Positions 59,152-64,000 of a DNA stretch of 64,000 bases are shown piece after piece. The notes below the pieces were generated by a model, which was not told the DNA's origin, ran no database searches, and saw only the letters and a list, made by a program, of their open reading frames with translations. The first letter of the stretch is position 1. Each line of letters opens with the position of its first letter. The position numbers were made by a program, and so were the translations under genes. The DNA comes from Blasia pusilla (taxonomy: Eukaryota; Marchantiophyta; Marchantiopsida; Blasiales), in NCBI GenBank assembly GCA_050084515.1, contig CM114272.1:24428001-24492000 (forward strand), in the 5' to 3' direction.

Positions 59152-60332
59152 CATCGGATATATGTTATTTGCATTATGTTCTTACTCACATATAAGGCAG
59201 TAGTTTTTTGCACAATGTTTGTGTTGTGAAAGCGTTGCTAACGCTTCTCCACATTTTACTTCATACTCAATATCTGTTTGATGTTGGGCAGAGTGAATAT
59301 TTTTCCTCTCCTACTCTATGCTTTGCAATATGGCATTTACTTGCCACAACATTTTGAACAGTACTGGCTAGAAGTGCTGGTAGTACACCATTATGTACTT
59401 TTAATACAAAATTCCCTATTGGTCCCGACACTTCCATTTTGTGACATGTGTTTTGCACAAACAATGTTTGTCATATTTTATTTCTTCTAGATAGTGTTCA
59501 AAATATTACTTGCATATTTCTTAAATGTCGTTTATCATTTTGTTCCACAGTCTCATTTTTCCATTTTCTTCTTCTTCCCATGTTTTGAGATGTATTTCTA
59601 TATGTATTCTCAGCTCATGCATATTAATCTCTCTGTTGTACATGTATTTTCAGGACTTTGTTTCTTTGCCTGTGTATTCATCAACCATTTGCACCCATGT
59701 ACTTCTATTCTACCTTTGCTTTGCTTGTCTCTGATTATTCCTGTGACTCATACCTTTCTTATATACCACCCTAAATGCAAAATTTGCTATTGTCTATATT
59801 GCAAGCTCGCGCTAATTCTGTTGCAGACCTAATTCAAGATCTACCAAGCTCAACTATGATGTTATGGCAACTCTTGCAATGGCTCCATTGCGTACGAAAA
59901 AAAAGACAAACTCTATCAAAGGTTGCCCATAATCGCGAGCCACCATTGCCTATTCTGACAAAAGAGATTCTTGCTCGTGGTATTGTTCTAATTCACTTGT
60001 ATGATAGTGTCGTTGCAAATATTGAGGCACTCACCACAAAATACAACGAGTCTCAACGAAGCGTTGACTTTCTCAATGACCTTGCATCCTCTCTCAATGA
60101 GGACTTGGAGATTCATATTAATAGGATCAACGACCTAACTGATGGGTTGCGAAATGCAAAGACAACCTTCCTCACTTTTCTTGAGACTTGTAGTGTCTCC
60201 TCTCAGTCAGATCCTGCATATGCACTACTTGTCAGTGCAATGGCGCGTGTATTCAAGAGCCTCAAATTTTACACCTTTTTATCTGTTACTTTACATTACC
60301 GCCAGGCCATATACTTTCTTACCCCTGCATGA
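59152..60332 (+). pseudogene. Unrecognised ORF with possible coiled coil
   Basis: The plus frame 59775-60332 (185 codons) is the longest in this part. From about residue 60 it reads KEILARGIVLIHLYDSVV, then ANIEALTTKYNESQRSVDFL and LNEDLEIHINRINDLTDG, a heptad-like amphipathic pattern. A neighbouring frame begins MATLAMAPLRTKKKDKLY at 59862, which could be the true start if one frameshift lies between them. The upstream 600 bp are pyrimidine-rich and resemble an intron or leader. No family was recognised. It could be an accessory ORF of a transposon or a broken host gene. Confidence 0.3.
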
Positions 60333-60978
60333 TCCTGAGTAGGTAGAAGCCTTCTTACTATCATAAGCATCAATAAAATCTCTTTCCAATGCCCCTTGAT
60401 TTTTTGGCCTTAAGTAAATCCTCCTATGTATATAATATATTGGTATTCTCCGTTCTCCTTTTCGTTCCTTGCCACATTATTATAGGTTTTGGTACTCAAA
60501 AGATGCAAAATGTACCCTTGTAATGTTAATAATATATTATTCTAACCTAAAACACAATACCAATTTTCCTTACCTGCATTTTTTATTACAACGCTTCACG
60601 TATTCCAGCAAATTTGACCCTGGACTTCACCCTTCCACATGAAAAATCATTACTATTCTACTAAAATGCCACACCTTCCATTTAGTAATTTGTACAACAA
60701 TTACTTTACTGGACTATTGCTTCATGTCGCATAAATTTTCTTCTATTCTTCGCTCTACTACTCTACGATTTTATTTACCGCCTCCCCTTATTCACCATCG
60801 ATTGAATGTTGGGTAAGAACGTTATCAATGTCCCTATATATTTACAATAGTACCATCCGCACACTTGTTATCATATTAATTCATATCATCTAAATGACAC
60901 ATTCATATTGTTGTTGGAAAGTGCATTTTCACTTTGCAATTTTTCTTTTCTTTCAAGTTCTTATGTCTTATGTACCAA
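60333..60978. other. No recognisable gene
   Basis: AT-rich sequence, nothing recognised. Confidence 0.4.
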
Positions 60979-61190
60979 CTAGTAAGATGCTCATGCGATG
61001 CACGGGAAAACAAAAAAGTGTTTAAGAGCTAGTGCATAGTCTGTGAAGGGAAGAGATTAATGATGTTGCACATAAATGCAAATATTTTTCTTGCTGCTCG
61101 TAGCATGTAAAATATTTTGTTGCTACCCAATTGCAACATGTCAAGCACGGAAGTGTTTGAAAATCAAGAAGGCACTCTCCCGTTGATTAA
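60979..61190 (-). mobile_element. Helitron-like element with worn 5' end
   Basis: On the minus strand the 3' end has a CCCGTGCATCGCATG hairpin and CTAG before T. The 5' region keeps GGGAGAGTGCC, but the first TCTATATTATT is degraded. About 212 bp. Confidence 0.5.
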
Positions 61191-63890
61191 AAAATAATTT
61201 AAAATGACATTTGAAAAATTTAAGAATTAGTTATGAAAGATAATTTAAATCCATCACAATGGCTTATGCTAATCATTATTATCATGTAGTGCCTCCTTCT
61301 TTTTTTTCCTCTCCTCTTAACATTTGGCACTCTTACCTAATAGGATTGTTTATTTTTTAAGTCAATAAGATGGTTTGAAATTAATTATAAATGATATTGG
61401 ACAATTTTAAAAGTTAATTATGATTTTATGGGGCATTTTCATGTGCATCGCAAGGTCGTACACTAATATGATGGAATTTTGCACACACGAAAAATTTAAG
61501 GGATATTAGAGATGATGGAATGGAAAATTAAAGGGTTCTCCACATCTGTTTTATGGTAATCTAATATATAATATAAGTAGTCTTTGTAAGCCGTGGCAGT
61601 GCATCCTCATATGTATATGGCCTTTTGGAAGAAAAATAAATTCTTAATGGGAATTTTTGCAAATCTAATAGGTTGTTTTGCAAATCATCCCATTGCATTG
61701 TGTTGACGGGTAATATAAGACAAGTTTGGTTGAAGGGACCTCTTTAATTCTTTAGAGTGGGTCCATTCATCTTAATTTCTTTAGAGCTATTTATGGTATG
61801 TCCTTATTAGAGCTTGTATGTTTGTTCCTATACTACGCGTATCATGTTACCTTTTCAATGTGTACAACTTGAAGTTTGGAGGTTGAAAGCAAGAACTAGC
61901 AAGGGTGCTTGCTAACCTAACCTCAATATACATAACACTTTAAGTTTTACAAATAAAACTATCATGTTATAGGATTTATCGAATGAAGATGAGAAAGGAT
62001 TCAACAATGCTTGAGTATGATGCAACCACCCAAGAATCTTTTCATGATGATGAAGAACATGCTCGACTTGTCAAAGGGAAGTTCCCTTTCAAAATGACGA
62101 GGCGTAGCAAGGTAAGTGACGAATGTGGAAGTCTCAAAATAGTAACTTTGGAATAATTCTCCAATGAAGAAGTAGCTTTCAAGATTAATAGGATTGCATA
62201 TTTACAATCATGGAATAACTAACATTGATTCTCATGTTTCATGCCATCATCCTAGTCCAAGCAAGAAGCAAAAGAACAACAAGAAAATCTACCTGTCCAT
62301 ATTCCAAGTACGACAATGGCCAATACCCAAGATTTACCTTGGGTTTCAAATATCCCCACAGTGCCATCTACTCTTCCAAATATACGTAGGAGAGTCCCAT
62401 GGATATTTATGTTCTCAATTGATTATATAGCCATGAGTTGAATGTGACTTTGAATGTCTCCGGCTCTTATGCATCATTCTAACACATTTTCCCACTTAGC
62501 CTCATCAAAGTGGAAGTTTTGATTGTTAATGCTTTTGATGCAATGCTCTCCCTTCTAAACTTGGATGATGATCCACCACAATTGTTGATCAAGCAAGCTT
62601 TAGTTGTGTGTTGTGGCCAAAGAGAAGTGTCCAAAAGACTCCACTTCCTACTACTTGGTTTTTTCACTAGATTATAAAATCTTTCTATTTTTTTGGTGGA
62701 TTTCACTTTTCGCCTATACATGAATTTTAAACTTCATTTTTTTGTTGTTAGTGCTAGTGCTATATGCACATGTTGGCTAGTAATATTCACAGTTTCACAT
62801 CTATTGTGAAAGTATGGTTCTATTTCTATTTTCGACTCTCAGTGTCCTCCATCATAATAGAAACGAACGTCAATGTATGTTTCTATTTTATTTAATTTCA
62901 TAAACCAAGGTGCATATGATATGGTTATGTTCAACACTATCATTTTGATGTTTGAATGTAATCTCTAGTTGGATTATGGGCTTCTTATGCTTCTAAAATT
63001 TAATGCATCAAGTAAATTCAAACTAGCTCTAGTTATTAATGGAATAATAGGCGGAGAAATTAATACTAAAATTATTCACATGTGTGAAACTAAAAAAAAA
63101 AACTAAAAAAAAACCAATCCATGGTACTGAAGTGGTATTTCTAATCATTAATAAAAATAACCCACTCAGAAATTAAGACTACAGTCTCTCGCAACACAAT
63201 TCAAATGAGTTGTAATTCTACAACTAGGTATATAGATGAGAAAGATAACCAATCCTTAACAAAGAACTGTCATTCAAAAATGTTGTTGCATATTTCAAAT
63301 TTTAAAGAAAACACTAGTTATCCCCTATAGATAGATATGAATAACTATAAATGACTACATCTAATATCAAAAAGCATATGCATTGATGAAATTAACTAAT
63401 TAACACTATATTTGATGAAATGATTAATGACTAATAATGTACAAGTGTTCAATGGTACTATACCCCTAAGCATGTATATAATTCCATGTCAGACTATGTA
63501 ATTTTTTACTATGATTCTAATCTAGTCGCACAAGTGTCATATTAACATAAGAAGTTGTCACATTATGCTGCCACATGTCAACTTCCCATTTGGAATCCTT
63601 TGATACTAGCATTTGGCTACTTGTCAGCTACTTGTATCGTTCCTTAAAATCTCAATGCAATTTTAAATTCTACTCACTAAGGAGTGAGTTCCTTCTAGTG
63701 TCATGTGAAGATGTTAGTAACATATTTGGTTACACCAAAATATTCAGAAAAACTAATAAATAAAGCCTTAGTGCATAAGTATATTTTTCAACACACATAT
63801 GATAGTGCCCTTGGCATCCTCAATGACTCCTCCAGTTTTCTTGAAACGAACTTCTAAGTCATAATCACATAATACTGCTACTGAAATCAA
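61191..63890. other. No recognisable gene
   Basis: AT-rich. AAAATGACATTTGAAAAATTTAAG at about 61203 resembles, inverted, the outer end of repeat D. A Helitron-like 3' word (GTGCATCGCAAGG...CTAAT) lies at 61442-61471. Short frames at 62194, 62479 and 63575 show no domain. Confidence 0.4.
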
Positions 63891-63894
63891 ATTG

Positions 63895-64000
63895 CGCTTT
63901 GTCGTGCACATACACATCGCTACACAACATACATCGTTGTCACAGAACACACATACAAACGCGCGCGATCCCATGCTAACTCATGGCATCCAAACAACGA
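63895..64000 (+). repeat. Partial copy of the gypsy leader sequence, cut by the window edge
   Basis: CGCTACACAACATACATCGT, a TGTCAC(C/A)GAACACACA word and ATGCTAACTCATGGCATCCA match 37768-37850, which lies immediately before the gypsy relic. A second gypsy copy probably continues past the window. Confidence 0.6.

Noticed and set aside
61442-61471. A full Helitron ending at CTAAT
   Set aside because: A degraded hairpin is seen but no 5' end could be paired with it.

Overview
The window looks like nuclear DNA of a land plant with a repeat-rich genome. It holds spliced-gene structure, decayed Ty1/copia and Ty3/gypsy retrotransposons, a hAT (DUF659-type) transposase relic, Helitron-like termini, long (TA)n tracts and many dispersed low-copy repeats. 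No bacterial, plastid or viral gene layout is present. The species cannot be fixed from the sequence. Alternation of AT-rich repeat sequence with blocks of balanced base composition would suit a bryophyte or another large-genome plant, but that is inference.

Only one gene looks intact. It lies on the minus strand at about 43.98-46.37 kb and encodes a small RRM protein of the AIPP1/EDM3 type in two exons split by a 1.72 kb intron with a GC-AG boundary. Everything else that reads as protein is broken by stops and frameshifts.

Layout. 1.2-2.65 kb: decayed ORFs of an unrecognised repeat-borne protein family, with a second copy at 41.4-42.0 kb. 5.03-5.65 kb: a dispersed repeat, found inverted at 47.8-48.4 kb and again at about 12.8-13.1 kb. 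10.0-12.3 kb: decayed plus-strand ORFs of unknown type. 13.1-14.5 kb: a tandem array of about 178 bp units. 15.4-17.0 kb: hAT relic (minus). 17.3-18.5 kb: LTR-like repeat, second copy at 30.8-31.4 kb. 18.68-18.83 kb: a complete small Helitron-like element, with relatives at 29.4, 31.9 and 61.0 kb and a lone 5' end at 36.6 kb. 20.1-26.5 kb and 32.1-36.6 kb: base-balanced blocks with no recognisable gene; the first carries a repeated 28 bp motif. 27.9-28.9 kb: copia RT/RNase H relic (minus). 37.2-40.1 kb: gypsy relic ending in a PHD-finger-like module. 49.7-49.9 kb: CACTA-like terminus. 53.7-54.2 kb: gypsy RT relic (minus). 54.3-58.9 kb: a nearly full-length but dead copia element. The last 100 bp resemble the leader that precedes the gypsy relic, so another copy may start past the window edge.

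The transposon parts do not work together as a system; they are layered insertions. The points most worth following are the two-copy unknown protein family with a CCHH finger, the PHD module on the gypsy element, the 178 bp array, and the repeated 28 bp motif at 24.6-25.4 kb. None of these is shown to be a new functional system.
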